A DNA stretch of 64,000 bases, taken from assembly GCA_020631735.1 (NCBI GenBank), contig CM036158.1:84455914-84519913 (forward strand). Reading direction: 5' to 3'. Shown in pieces: positions 40,681 to 51,160 of this stretch. The stretch comes from Saccharum officinarum (lineage: Eukaryota > Streptophyta > Magnoliopsida > Poales > Poaceae). Within the stretch, counting starts at the first letter, position 1. Every line of letters begins with the position of its first letter. The position numbers and the translations under genes are program-made. The notes beneath the pieces were generated by a model. That model saw only the letters and a list, made by a program, of their open reading frames with translations. It did not search any database and was not told the DNA's origin.

Positions 40681-42823
40681 AAGCTCTTTGGTACCCAAAT
40701 GGCCTTCTTCTTTGGGCCACAATTGGTGTACCAACAAACTTAGCACGCACACCTTTCTCACCCTTGGTAAGCACATAACAAGAATCAAAAGGAATGCAAT
40801 CTATTTTAGCATGAAACTTATTGTTGTTCTTGTTCATTTTATTACAATTAATCTCTAGATGCCCAACTTGCTTGCATCTATTGCAATAACGACCATTGCT
40901 CTTCACAAAGCTAGGCTTGTGAGTTGCAAAGGCCGCCTTGCCCTTCTTGGGAGTATAGCCCAAACCCTCTTTGTTAAGAGAGAACCTTTGGCTACCCAAG
41001 CATTTTAGCAAGCGGGCATCCCCACCATAGGCGTTGCCTAATGCGCGGGTGAGATCATCCACCTCTCTCTTGAGAGTCTCAACCACAAGTGATGAATCAC
41101 TAGTAGTAGAGGTAGAGTTGGTTGTGGTGGATGATGATGAGCTACATGAAGCATTAGTAGGACTAACAAATAAAGAATCATCAATAATATCACATGTTAG
41201 TCCAATATCACAAGTGACAATCACTTGCTCCTCCTTAGCTTCCTTCATGAACTTCTCCAACTTAAGATCCTTTTCCTTGATGAGCTCAAGTAGAGTGGAG
41301 TGGGCTTCCTTAAGCCTAGTGTGAGCAATTTCAAGATCCTCGTGGTCTTCCTTTAGACACTCACGAGAAGCCTCTAGCTCATCAAAGGATTTCCTAAGAG
41401 CTTTGAGCTCTTGTTCAATTCCTTTGCACTCCTTACTCTTTTTGAGAGCAACAAGCTCCTCCATCAAGGCATCATTTTCATTGCTCTTGGCAATGAGCTC
41501 TTGTTCCAAGATTTTGTATTTCTTGGTGGTCCTCTTATAGCCCTTGCTCATTTGATCTATTATGCCTAATAGATCATCCTTGGAGTAGTCCTCATCCTCC
41601 TCATCATCACTCCTACAATCATCACTAGCACAAGAATCATCATCACTATCATCATATTTTACCTTTGTAGGCTTGGCCATAAGGCATGTTGATGAAGTGT
41701 CGAAGATGGATGGCTTGTTGGAGAGGGCGATGTTTGCAATGGCTCGCCGAGTGATCCTCTCATCATCACTAGAGCTTTCATCATCATCACTATCGGAGTT
41801 GTCACTATCCCAAGTGACTACATAACCACCACCCTTCTTCTTCTTGTTGAAAGTGAAGCTCTTCTTTGCTTTCTTCTCATTCTCTTTCTTATCCTTCTTG
41901 TTCTTCTTGAGCTTCAAGTCCCCATTATGAAATCTCTTATCTTCATAGGGGCAATCCGCCACTATGTGATCGGGGCTATTGCAATTATAGCAAAGGGTCT
42001 TTGCCTTTATAGTGTCTCTCCTCTTCCTTGCCCCATATCCTTTCTTCTTCATGAACCTTCCCATCTTGTGCACAAGGAGGGCCATGGTCTCATCATCGAA
42101 TGGATCATCATCATCACTTTCTACCTTGCTCTTGCCCTTAGAGGATGAAGCCTTGAATGCAATGGGCTTCTCTTGCTTGACCTTGGTTTCCTTCTTCTCT
42201 TCTACCTCATCTTCATCATCATTGTATTGGGCATCGGTCATTATATCTCCAAGCACATTGGTTGGTTTGACCTTGTCCAATCCCTCTCTAAAGATCATTC
42301 TTCTCAAGGTGGCAAACTTCTTGGGTAAGCACATCAAGAACTTGTGTGAGAAGTCCTTGTCCTCAACCTTCTCCCCAAGCCCCTTGAGATCATTGACAAT
42401 GACTTGGAGCCTATAGAACATCTCCGGGATGGATTCATCATCCTTCATCTTGAATGTGGAGAACTTGTCCTTGAGCATATATAGTTTGGCACTTTTTACC
42501 GTTGAAGTGCCTTCATATGTTTCTTCAAGCCTTATCCAAAGCTCATTTGCCTTATCAAGATCTTTGATTTGCTCAAATACTTTATCATCAATGGCACGAT
42601 AGATTGTGTCAAGTGCCGCCGTATTGCATTGTTTGTTGATGCGGTCATTGGGAGTGAGGTTTTCCTCATCAAGAATGACGTATCCTTCTTTGGTCACATC
42701 CCAAACCTTCTCATGTATATTGCCTAGATATTGCTTCATCTTCCTTTTCCAATGATCAAAGGAAGAGACGCCATCAAAGAATGGAGGCTTGCCATTAACA
42801 TGATTGAACATAACTTGAGCCAT
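40679..42823 (-). CDS. Copia Gag (Sirevirus-type, 714 codons)
   Basis: Starts at the first ATG after the primer site (MAQVMFNHVNGKPPFFDGVS). It has the UBN2/retrotrans_gag-type region (VWDVTKEGY, LWIRLEETYEG, IPEMFYRLQVIVNDLKGLGE) in residues ~1-200, an acidic Lys/Glu region, and a first CCHC knuckle CYNCNSPDHIVADC at ~280. Then come Ser/Asp-rich and Lys-rich parts, a long coiled coil (~430-560) and a second CCHC knuckle CNRCKQVGHLEINC at ~645. Gag forms the particle and packages element RNA. The extreme C-terminus is shifted: the sequence near 40715-40725 appears to lack one base, and the expected tail reads on in another frame. Confidence 0.94.
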   Translation of the reverse strand: MAQVMFNHVNGKPPFFDGVSSFDHWKRKMKQYLGNIHEKVWDVTKEGYVILDEENLTPNDRINKQCNTAALDTIYRAIDDKVFEQIKDLDKANELWIRLEETYEGTSTVKSAKLYMLKDKFSTFKMKDDESIPEMFYRLQVIVNDLKGLGEKVEDKDFSHKFLMCLPKKFATLRRMIFREGLDKVKPTNVLGDIMTDAQYNDDEDEVEEKKETKVKQEKPIAFKASSSKGKSKVESDDDDPFDDETMALLVHKMGRFMKKKGYGARKRRDTIKAKTLCYNCNSPDHIVADCPYEDKRFHNGDLKLKKNKKDKKENEKKAKKSFTFNKKKKGGGYVVTWDSDNSDSDDDESSSDDERITRRAIANIALSNKPSIFDTSSTCLMAKPTKVKYDDSDDDSCASDDCRSDDEEDEDYSKDDLLGIIDQMSKGYKRTTKKYKILEQELIAKSNENDALMEELVALKKSKECKGIEQELKALRKSFDELEASRECLKEDHEDLEIAHTRLKEAHSTLLELIKEKDLKLEKFMKEAKEEQVIVTCDIGLTCDIIDDSLFVSPTNASCSSSSSTTTNSTSTTSDSSLVVETLKREVDDLTRALGNAYGGDARLLKCLGSQRFSLNKEGLGYTPKKGKAAFATHKPSFVKSNGRYCNRCKQVGHLEINCNKMNKNNNKFHAKIDCIPFDSCYVLTKGEKGVRAKFVGTPIVAQRRRPFGYQRA

Positions 42824-42860
42824 CTTACACCGAGGTTGTTAAGCCTTACAAACGGTGACC

Positions 42861-42877
42861 ACGGCTCCGATACCACT
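42861..42877 (-). other. Primer-binding site (initiator-Met tRNA)
   Basis: On the minus strand the 5' LTR ends …CTTTCA and is followed by AGTGGTATCGGAGCCG. TGGTATCGGAGC is the near-universal plant copia primer site, complementary to the 3' end of initiator tRNA-Met. Confidence 0.93.
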
Positions 42878-43772
42878 TGAAAGGTCTTGATGGCTAGAGG
42901 GGGGTGAATAGCCTATTAAAAAATTTCTACAACAACAAGCTAAACAAGTTTATCAATATAACAAATAGCGAGAAGCGAGTTTTGCTTAGCCTATGGGTGT
43001 TTGCAAGCCACCTATCCAATTCACAATTCTAGTATTTGCACTCAACCGCACAAGTCAAACCGAGAAGTTAAGTACAACTACAACTAGCAAGCTACACAAG
43101 AGAACTACTCTAGCTAAGCTAACTAGCTAGCAAAGATAGCTAAGAAATTAATACAAGAGAGATAGGAGGGTATCACCGAGGGGCGAAGTATTGAGCCAAT
43201 CAATATGATCAATAATGAATACCAAGATAACCAAACACCGGGATCAATCAATCACAATATGAAAGTGATGACACGAAGATTTATCCCGAGGTTCACGTGC
43301 TTGCCGGCACGCTAGTCCCCGTTGTGTCCCTCTTCACCACGTGGTTCGGTGGCTAATCGGTCTCACACCAAGCCTCTCAAAAGGCGCCACAAGAACCTAC
43401 CAAATGGCAAAAGGTTGCAAATGACACGAGCAATCCACTAATGTTGCCTTTGGCGCTTCGCCGAGGTAGGCACAAACCCCTCACAATCACCGGAGGTGGC
43501 CAAGAACAAACACCAACTCTTGCCAACGCCTCCAAGCTGCTCCAAGCCGTCTAGGTGGCGGCAACCACCAAGAGAAACAAGAATCCCGCAGCAAATCAAC
43601 CACCAAGTGCCAACTAGATGCAATCTCACAATGCAAATGCACTTGGATCACTCAATCTCACTTCGAATATGCAAAGGAGCAAGAGAGATGAGTGGGAGGG
43701 GAGTTGCTTAGCTCAAAGTGCTCACAAGTATGTCAAATGTTCGAGAGTCAAAGCCTTGAGCCGGCCAACGAG

Positions 43773-43780
43773 TATATATA
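43773..43780 (-). promoter_or_regulatory. Putative TATA box of the copia element
   Basis: TATATATA in the 5' LTR, read on the minus strand as GTCTATATATACTCG. Position between the U3 repeat array and the rest of the LTR fits a promoter; no start site can be seen directly. Confidence 0.55.
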
Positions 43781-43834
43781 GACGTACCCCTTCGAATATA
43801 GCCGTTAGAAACTGAAATCAGCAGCAGTCGCGCA

Positions 43835-44240
43835 GACCGGACGCGCTGGTCGCGTGGACCGGACGCGCCGGTGCCTCAACGGCTAAAATTCGAAACATTG
43901 ACCGGACGCGCCGGTCGTAACGACCGGACGCGCTGGTCACCACCGGACGCGCCGGTCCCGTGACACACCGGACGCGCCGGTGAACTCTGAGTCGCGCAAA
44001 ACAAACCAACCACCGGACGCGCTGGTGAACAGACCGGACGCCACAGTGACCGCGTCCGGTGGGAGTCCAGTAAGCTCCCTGGACCACCGGACGCGTCCGG
44101 TGGCCTGTGACCGGACGCGCCTCGCGTCCGGTGCAGCAACTGAAAAACGCGCAGATACTGGACACTGACCGGACGCGCCGGACGCACAGTGACCGCGTCC
44201 GGTGCAGCGTCCGGTGCAGCGTCCGGTGCCGCGTCCGGTG
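43835..44240. repeat. CpG-rich palindromic motif array in the 5' LTR
   Basis: Copy of the array at 35202-35607, offset by 8633 bp, with the same motif order. It lies in U3 directly upstream of the TATA-like site and is a candidate promoter-control and methylation target. Confidence 0.9.
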
Positions 44241-44983
44241 ACTTCTGTGACCTCCGTTCGATTCCGTTTCTTTTCCGTTTGATTTCCGACTTGCGGCGTA
44301 GTAGAAAATAGGCATTTCAACTCCTCGAAAACGCCTGAATCCCGCGCTCGCACGCTCGGCGGGAGGGAGAGAGGAACTCAAAACCTCTCTACCGCTCAAA
44401 CTCCAACACCGTCGCAAACGTGCTAACACCACCAAGTGTTCTCGTTATGTGTGTGTGTGTTAGCATTTTCACAATCATTTTCCGAGGCGTTATTAGTTCT
44501 ATCCAAATGCATATGATCATGAAATGCACATCTAGAGGCACTTAGGAGTTCAATAGCCGCGTCATTCCCCTCTTTATAGTACGGCTATCTATCCTATAAT
44601 GTAACCACACCCACTAGGTGTCTTGGTTACTAAAACACAACCCTTAAGCATATACCTTTGCCTTGATCACATAGGGTTGCGTCCAAATCCAAGTGTGGCC
44701 ATCATGATCACCATGTCCATCTTGCCACCAACCTTGGAATGTACTAATCCTCATATACTACATACAACTTAGGCATAGGATTAGTACTTAGGTATTGTCA
44801 CTAATTACCAACACCAAACATAGGACTTTCACCGTCTGCTTTACACCTTCAACTTTTCAAAACCGTTCAAATTACACCCTGGTGCGGTTTTGGACGGCGG
44901 GTTTTGACTTTTCTTTTCTATTTATTTCCGCTGAATCTTAGAAAAATCATAGTAAATTACAGAAAAATCATAAAATAGAAAAT

Positions 44984-45257
44984 CTAATTTTGTTGGATTC
45001 CACATGAGTAGATCTACACAATGAACATATAATATAGTATGCTTTAGTACAATTTTTTTTGTAGCTTTAAATTAGTTACAAAATCAAATTTTGTCTGTAA
45101 TTAATTGGAATAATTCATAGCTAATTTTGTTGGACTTCATATGAGTAGATCTACACAATAAACATATAATATAGTATGCTTTAGTACAATTTTTTTATAG
45201 CTTTAAATTAGTTACAAAATCAAATTTTGTCTGTAATTAATTGGAATAACTCATAGC
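44984..45257. repeat. 137-bp tandem duplication in one arm of the foldback MITE
   Basis: The unit 'ctaattttgttgga…tcatagct' occurs at 44984-45120 and again at 45121-45257 with a few differences (ggattccacatgag against ggacttcatatgag). The opposite arm (about 45530-45680) carries the matching inverted sequence only once. Confidence 0.85.
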
Positions 45258-45927
45258 TACAGCTTCTATAGTCCAATTGTGGTGAAATTTTTATGATGGG
45301 GTTATTATTATATGCTTGAACTATAGTAAAAATTTTATACTCATTGGATCATATATAACTTAGTTATAGATTTATTTAGGTTTATGTTTAGGTTTATGCT
45401 TCTTAAATATAAATAAATCTATAACTAAATTATACATGATCCAATCAGTATGAAATTTTTACTACAGTTCAAGCATACAATAATTAGTTCACTATAAAAA
45501 TTTAACCATAATTGGACCATAAAAGATGTAGCTATGAATTATTCCAATTAATTACAGACAAAATTTGATTTATAACTAATTTAAAGCTACAGAAAAACAA
45601 ATTGTACTAAAGCATACTATATTATATGTTCATTGTGTAGATCTACTCATGTGGAGTCCAACAAAATTAGATTTTCTATTTTATGATTTTTCTGTGATTT
45701 ACTATGATTTTTCAAAGATTCAGCGGAAATAAATAGAAAAGGAAAAGTCAAAACAACCGTAACTGTAGCAAAATCATGGTTACTGTAGCAAGACCGTCAT
45801 CCAAAACTGCTACAGGGTGTAATTTGAATGGTTTTGAAAAGTTTAGGGTGTAAAACAGACGGTTTTATAGTTGGGGGTGTAGGTTAGACACTAGCTGATA
45901 GTTCAGGGGGTTAAGTAGACTTTTTCC

Positions 45928-46297
45928 TCCTTTTTCTGAAATGCTCTCCCTTTTGCGAATGTATCAATGTTAGTAGTTACCTTACCTAAATTTCCCATTT
46001 TTCAGATAGCAGCAGGGCTGCAATCCCTCATATGCTCATGTTCCATAGCCATCATGAAATAAAAAAATATATATAGCTTAAGATTAGCTGCATTAGAATT
46101 CCTTTTTCATAGCAGCTGCATCAGAAAATCCATCTTGGCTTTAACGAGGCTTTGAATCATATAGGCGTATGCATACACTGTAACATTAGATTTACTCTCA
46201 GGAATCAAGAAAACAAAGTAATCAACTTGCTATTTGATATGCCTAATCCAGGGAACATCCTACCAGGATAGCAGCAAAATGGCAACATTCGACCTTA
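45928..46297. other. Unassigned sequence between MITEs
   Basis: About 370 bp of AT-rich sequence that would have been continuous with 33.6-34.2 kb before the MITE/copia insertions. No frame or motif; ends in the TTA target (46295-46297) of the next element. Confidence 0.4.
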
Positions 46298-47097
46298 AAG
46301 CATCTCCAGCAGAAGGAGAAAAACTCATCCCCAAAACTAGTTATTGGGGGAGCTACAAACCCCTTTAAGGATTTTGAAAAGCCTCATCTCCAGCAGAAGG
46401 AGAAAATTTCATCGCCAATATCTTTGTCTAGTGTGTGGGGTCCATATGTCATTCAGTACTACTTTTTTCTCCTTCCCACCCGCTTCTTTCTCTCTCCCTC
46501 CCCGCTTCGATCTGCATCTATGACTCCACCGCCGTGACTCGTCCCACCGCCACGACTCGCAGCCTCCACTCCTCCGCTGCTCTCTTCCCATTCCGCTCCT
46601 CCAGACCACTCCTCCATCGCTCCTCTTCCCATCCCGCTCCTCCAGACGAGGGGAGTGGAGGCGCCAGGAGACGTGGTAGGCGGCACGAGAAGCTGGGTGT
46701 CTTCTTCCCTGTCCCGGCCATGGCGCCTGCGGTGGTGAAGCAACTGCTGTCGAGAGGCGGGTGATGATGTCCACGTGGAGGGGAAGTGCGGCGCGGGCAC
46801 AGGCGCGGTCGTGGCGGCCTGCGGTTAGGCACGAGAAGCTGCAGCAAGTGGGTGTCTTCTTCCCCGCCCCCGGCCATGGCGCCCGCGGCCATCGTCGTCG
46901 TCCCCTTCCCCTTCCTTGGCGCCGGCAGATAGAGCTCGCGCCAAAAAATCTCAGGTATTGGGGGAAGGTAGGTTTCACTCATCTTTGAGGAGTTGGAGGA
47001 TGGATTTTAGAATGGGGATTTGCTGGAGCTCTCAAATCCCTCAAAATACAGATTTTTCTCGTTGGGGATGGAAATCGGGGGACTGCTCGAGATGCTC
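46298..47097. mobile_element. PIF/Harbinger-type non-autonomous element, 800 bp
   Basis: Termini AAGCATCTCCAGCAG and CTGCTCGAGATGCTC are inverted repeats (two mismatches), flanked by TTA on both sides (46295-46297 and 47098-47100). The terminal sequence recurs internally at about 46386-46405 ('catctccagcagaaggagaaaa'). The centre (46500-46930) is GC-rich with overlapping open frames on both strands (largest 189 codons, minus) and may be captured gene sequence; no protein was recognised. Confidence 0.82.
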
Positions 47098-47100
47098 TTA

Positions 47101-47384
47101 ATGGAAATCAACCAAACTTGCTAGAAGTCAGCAATTCATCACCACAACAAGGATATTCATATTCTATCACCAAAGAAAGGAAAAACGTAGGATATGCAAG
47201 ATACAGGCCAGAAACACCTTTCTACGTCTCCCCTCGCTGGGTCTGGAACCAAACACAGCATCGCTGGTCCAACGCCACAGCAGTTCGCCATGGCCGTCAG
47301 CTTGGCCTCACCGTCGTTCTTCGGGGTACCGCGGGGATGCAGTTAAACGTCTTCCTGGGCGGGCCAGCGTCACGAGGCTTCAAC
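47101..47384 (-). other. Possible gene fragment, low support
   Basis: On the minus strand an ATG in good context (ACGGCCATGGCGAAC, near 47292) opens a frame of about 44 codons that stops soon after. It might be a first exon related to the fragment at 33820-34003, but no splice structure is convincing. Otherwise nothing recognised. Confidence 0.15.
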
Positions 47385-47497
47385 CCTATTCACTTATCTT
47401 ATCAGTTGTACTTTTTCTATAAAGGAATAATATTTTTCTCTCATAACAAATCAGCGAACGATACTTTTTAACTTATCTTTTTAGCAAAGCGAACAGG
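47385..47497. mobile_element. Small hAT-like MITE, about 113 bp
   Basis: Ends CCTATTCACTTATC and AGCAAAGCGAACAGG are degraded inverted repeats of the common grass terminus CCTGTTCGCTT. The interior carries 'tttctctcataacaaatcagc', typical of the same family. Related to the element at 59382-59491. The target duplication is not clear. Confidence 0.6.
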
Positions 47498-48436
47498 ACC
47501 GCCGCCCTGGTGCATCGGCGCGTTGCCTATTCCGGCCGACCGATGGTGCGACATGACACGGCGAATCTGGGGTTGCCGGTGGGCGGCGCTGGGAGTTGCG
47601 CAGCCACGTCAGCTCGTTGTGCGCGTTGACGAAGCACCGGTGCGATCGCGACAGGGGGCGACGGGGCCTGGCGAGCACGAGCCGTACCGGGGATCGGGCG
47701 CGTGAAGTCTCGCGCGTGAATAGTGGCGTCGCGGGTTAGGCTCCTCAAATTGCTTGAGTGATCATGGAGGACAGATCTAGACAGATCCATTTATTTTGGT
47801 GAGAAAGCGAGGTTACGCGTCTGCAGCATTAGTCTGCGCTTGGGCCGTAATTAACGAGTTATTAAGACCAAAATGAGCCTAGAGTGGGCCTGTCGGACGG
47901 AATTCGCGCGGGCTCAATTGGAAGTGGGACCAGGAAGATTCCGTGATTACTTGTTGCTACCATCAGAAGATAAACTGGGGGTGAAAGATGGGCCGAGCTG
48001 GTCTCAGAAGGAAATATAAGCCCGGGAAATCAGGGGCAGCGAGCACCTCGAATGCACAGGCCTACAAGGTGATAAAAATGCGCACTTCACATTTCGAGTT
48101 TTCGACCCTGCACCACATTTCGACACTTTGCACCATGGCAGATTGTGCACAGACGATCATTTCATCCGGACTTTCATGGTGCTTGTGATTTCAAGCTTCC
48201 TCTGCTGGACGACTAGTGTAAGAATTAGCCCCCAGTGCTTCCCAGCGTTGTTTGACACCGGGTCGATCAGTGACCTGAACTAGTGCGATTTTGTTGTGGA
48301 GCAGCTAAGGAAGTCTGTTAGATGAAAAGGCAGAAAGAACAGTGTGACGGGCTGCCTTTTCTATCTCGTGGTGAGCACTCTTCTGCAAGAATTATACGGG
48401 GGGAACCAGCATTTGCCGTTTCTCCTCTCTGACTTA
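47498..48436. other. Unassigned intergenic sequence
   Basis: Moderately GC-rich at first, then mixed. Several short frames on both strands with Arg/Pro-rich content and no motif. Nothing I can support as a gene. Confidence 0.4.
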
Positions 48437-48680
48437 GGTCCTGTTTAGTTCCCAAAAAATTTTGCAAAATTTTTCAGATTCTCCGTCACATCAAATCTTT
48501 AGACACATGCATGAAGCATTAAATATAGATAAAAAAATAAAACTAATTACACAGTTTAGACGAAATGGACGAGACGAATCTTTTAAGCCTGATTAGACCA
48601 TGATTGGACAATATTTATCAAATAACAACGAAAATAGCTACAGTGCTATTTTGCAAAATTTTTTGCATCTAAACCAGCCC
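48437..48680. mobile_element. Tourist-like MITE (PIF/Harbinger), 244 bp
   Basis: Termini GGTCCTGTTTAG and CTAAACCAGCCC are flanked by TTA (48434-48436, 48681-48683). The body (tagttcccaaaaaattttgc, ttcagattctccgtcacatc, gattggacaatatttatcaa) is a very abundant MITE of panicoid grasses. Confidence 0.92.
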
Positions 48681-48715
48681 TTAGTTTTACCATTTTTCTG
48701 TAGGTTCTGCATTTA

Positions 48716-48932
48716 GGGTGTGTTTAGTTTCATCTAAAATGCCAAATTTTTTTATGGGGTGGGTGAGGGCTTTTTGGCATTTTGACCCTTTTTTTGCCTC
48801 TTGAGGTCAAAATCCAAAATGAAGAATGGATACCATTTTGCTAAAAATTTTGCATGATGTTTAATTCCATTCTGTAAAATGATAGGCTAGAACCTAAAAT
48901 TTTTTTAGGTGAAATAGAAAACTAAACACACC
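48716..48932. mobile_element. Second Tourist-like MITE, 217 bp
   Basis: Termini GGGTGTGTTTAGTTT and AAACTAAACACACC are flanked by TTA (48713-48715, 48933-48935). The interior is T/A-rich with 'atgccaaattttttt' and an inverted counterpart 'cctaaaatttttttagg'. No coding capacity. Confidence 0.88.
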
Positions 48933-48973
48933 TTAGAGCATTCGCTAGATACTGGTGACACGGGAATTTCCCG

Positions 48974-49218
48974 ATGGAACACCACGGATTTCTGCATGGA
49001 ACGAGCAAGAAGCTTGTCGACAAAGTCCTTGAGATGGACACGAAGAAAAATGGTTCGTTTGGAAAATGCTTGGTGAGTTTTTCTGTATCACTACTCCTCA
49101 GAAATGGCTATGATTTTTTATTGGAATGGCTGAATTTTCTATCTGTTATGAACTCATGACCCTCCTCTCTGTTTGCTTCAAATATTACAGCCAGTTGAAA
49201 AAAGCGGTAATTCTTCAA
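48974..49218 (+). pseudogene. Two exons of an unrecognised gene, cut by a TE
   Basis: An exon-like block to 49072 (MEHHGFLHGTSKKLVDKVLE…, ending GKCL) meets a clean GTGAGT donor; after a T-rich 118-bp intron an acceptor (caaatattacag) leads at 49191 into PVEKSGNSSN in the same phase. The frame then runs into a GC-rich TE end at about 49219. Further protein-like sequence on the same strand resumes at 58176-59183. The protein is not recognised. The frame upstream of the ATG is also open briefly, so the start is not certain. Confidence 0.45.
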
Positions 49219-49559
49219 ATTGGGTGTCCGTCCGCGCCGGACGCTCTAGTTGGTGGGCTGCCCGCGCCAGCCCAACGACCGTCCTTTTACGTGCTCATGC
49301 ACTCACCTCCAACCGTTCTAGAAAAACTCACCTCACCGCAGCGCCGCAACAGGTCTCCGCGACACCGCGACCACGCTCCGCGCGTTGCCTCGGCTACCGC
49401 GCTCCACCGCGCCGCCTCGGCAACCACGCCTCCTCTCCACCAAGCGGCATCTCCACCGCGCTAGAGCGCAGCAACCCATCTTCCTCCCTTTCCACCACGC
49501 CTCTCGCCCGCCACGGCGTTCTAGAGTGTGTGGACCCGCCGTGCACTACCGGACACGGC

Positions 49560-51160
49560 CTCTATGCCGAGTGCAAAGAGGTTTGCCGAGTGCCAAATAT
49601 CGGGCACTCGGCAAAGCCGCTCTTTGCCGAGTGTTGCGCTCGGCAAAGAAAAGCACTCGGCAAAGGTGGCTTTACCGAGTCCCAGGCAGGCACACGGCAA
49701 GTCACTCTTCGCCGAGTGCCAACCGCTAGGCACTCTACAAAAATTTCTTTCTTTGCCAGGTGCCATGAACCTGGCTCTCGACAAAGACCTTCATTGCCAA
49801 GCGCCAGACTCATGGCACTTGGCAAGGATTTTTATTTTTCTTTCTTTTTGCACTCAAAAAATTTCTATAGGCCTCCTACAGTACACGCAACTACATGTTC
49901 AAAATTGGTGTAATTTTATGGCTTTTTGATATATTTTTTAATTTATTTCATTTCATTGAATTCTTTCAGAAAATGCAAATTTGAATTGCACGTGCATGGA
50001 ATAATGAAATCTAGTGATTGAAAAATGGTATTCATGTTATTTAGTGTTGTGTGAGGCCGTATCCAGGAACGGACCAAAATTTCAAACGTTTTTTTCATGG
50101 AACACGGCCACCAACTTGCGGATGAATGATTTTTAAATTATATAAAATACAAACGAAGTCCGAAAATCACGAAACTTGTCGAGATGTCATGTTACCACAT
50201 GTGGAGGTTGTGATAAAAATTTGAGAAGGTTTTGCGCACGTTGACACGTACGATGCTTACAAACCAGACATCTTCCCATGTGATCACATATCACATGCGA
50301 TATGGTTTCTTGGTTTATAAGCATCTATGCGTTCACATGTGCGAAACCTTCTCATTTTTTTATCACAGTGTCCACATATGCTATCGTGACATCTCGACAA
50401 GTTTCATGATTTTCAGATGGCGTTTGCATTTTATACATTTTAAAAACAATTCACCCGCAAGTTCGTAGTCATGTTTCGTGAACAACATGTTCAAAATTTA
50501 TGGCATGTCCCTGGATGCGGCCTAAAATTAGACTCAATAACAAGAATATCATCTTTTCATCCATTTTTTTGATATCTGAATGACCAGTAGTTCAAATTTG
50601 ACTTATTCAAAAAAAACAAGTAAATGAAATAAATTGAAGAAATATAGTAAAAAGTCTAAGAAATATACTAAACTTGAACAAGTAGTTCCAGGCAGTGTAG
50701 GAGGACTAAATAAAAAGTTGAGAGCAAAAAAAAACATTGTCGAGTGCCGAAAAATGGCACTAGGCAAAGGCATGTCTTTGCCGAGTGCCTGATTCTGCAC
50801 TCGGCAAAGAGGATTTTTATTTAAAAAAAACGTGGACACAGTCCTGGAAAACAAAAAAAATCTTTGTTGAGGGCCGCGATCTGGCACTCGGCAAAGAGCA
50901 AATTTTTTTAAGACGTAAACCGTAGACTGGAAAACAAAAAAAATCTTTGCGAGTGCCGCGATCTGGCACTCGGCAAAGAGCAATTTTTTGTTTAAACGTA
51001 AACCGTGGACTGGAGAAAACAAAAAAAATCTTTGTCGAATGTCGTGATCTAGCACTTGGCAAAGAGCAAAAAAAATTTTAAACGTAAATAGTAGGCTGGA
51101 AAACAAAAAAATATTTGCCGAGTGCCGGATCGCGGGCACTCGGCAAAGCAAGTCAAAATG
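49560..51160. repeat. CACTA subterminal repeat region
   Basis: Copies of tttgccgagtgcc / ggcactcggcaaa cluster at 49560-49820 and again at 50740-51150, in both orientations. The second cluster forms a degenerate array with about 75-bp spacing ('cactcggcaaagagcaa…aaacgtaaaccgt'). In CACTA elements such motifs bind the TNPA-type protein. The 277-codon minus frame at 51436-50603 is a translation of this array. Confidence 0.9.

Larger units (their letters stand above)
34245..44831 (-). mobile_element. Copia LTR retrotransposon, Sirevirus/Maximus-type, 10.6 kb
   Basis: Two 1954-bp LTRs (34245-36198 and 42878-44831) start TGAAAGGTCTTGATGG and end ACATAGGACTTTCA, with a perfect 5-bp duplication CCGTC (34240-34244 and 44832-44836). 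Orientation is minus: a primer-binding site complementary to initiator-Met tRNA (TGGTATCGGAGCC) abuts the right LTR and a purine tract abuts the left LTR. The order gag, protease, integrase, reverse transcriptase, RNase H is that of copia. Long gag with coiled coil and two zinc knuckles, several extra purine tracts before the 3' LTR and palindromic CpG-rich LTR repeats are features described for Sireviruses. LTRs with no detected difference suggest a very recent insertion. Three one-base frameshifts are visible in gag-pol, and no env-like frame was found. Confidence 0.96.
42878..44831 (-). mobile_element. 5' LTR of the copia element (right copy), 1954 bp
   Basis: The promoter-bearing LTR for this minus-strand element. 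A TATA-like tatatata at 43773-43780 lies downstream, in transcription sense, of the CpG-rich palindrome array at 43835-44240. Flanked on the outer side by the CCGTC duplication. Confidence 0.96.
34176..45927. mobile_element. Foldback MITE (about 1.16 kb) split by the copia element
   Basis: The left end GGAAAAAGTCTACTTAACCC (34176) and the right end GGGTTAAGTAGACTTTTTCC (ending 45927) are inverted repeats. Only 69 bp of the element lies left of the copia insertion and the rest is at 44837-45927. The inner arms also pair: 'agtagatctacacaatgaac' and 'ttagtacaatttttt' on the left recur inverted at 45530-45680. No coding capacity. The flanks (tccttgaaa and tcctttttc) do not give a clear duplication, so the superfamily is uncertain; Mutator-like is possible. 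Confidence 0.8.

Noticed and set aside
46409..46982. 189- and 154-codon minus frames
   Set aside because: GC-rich centre of a PIF-type element; open on both strands, no domain seen.
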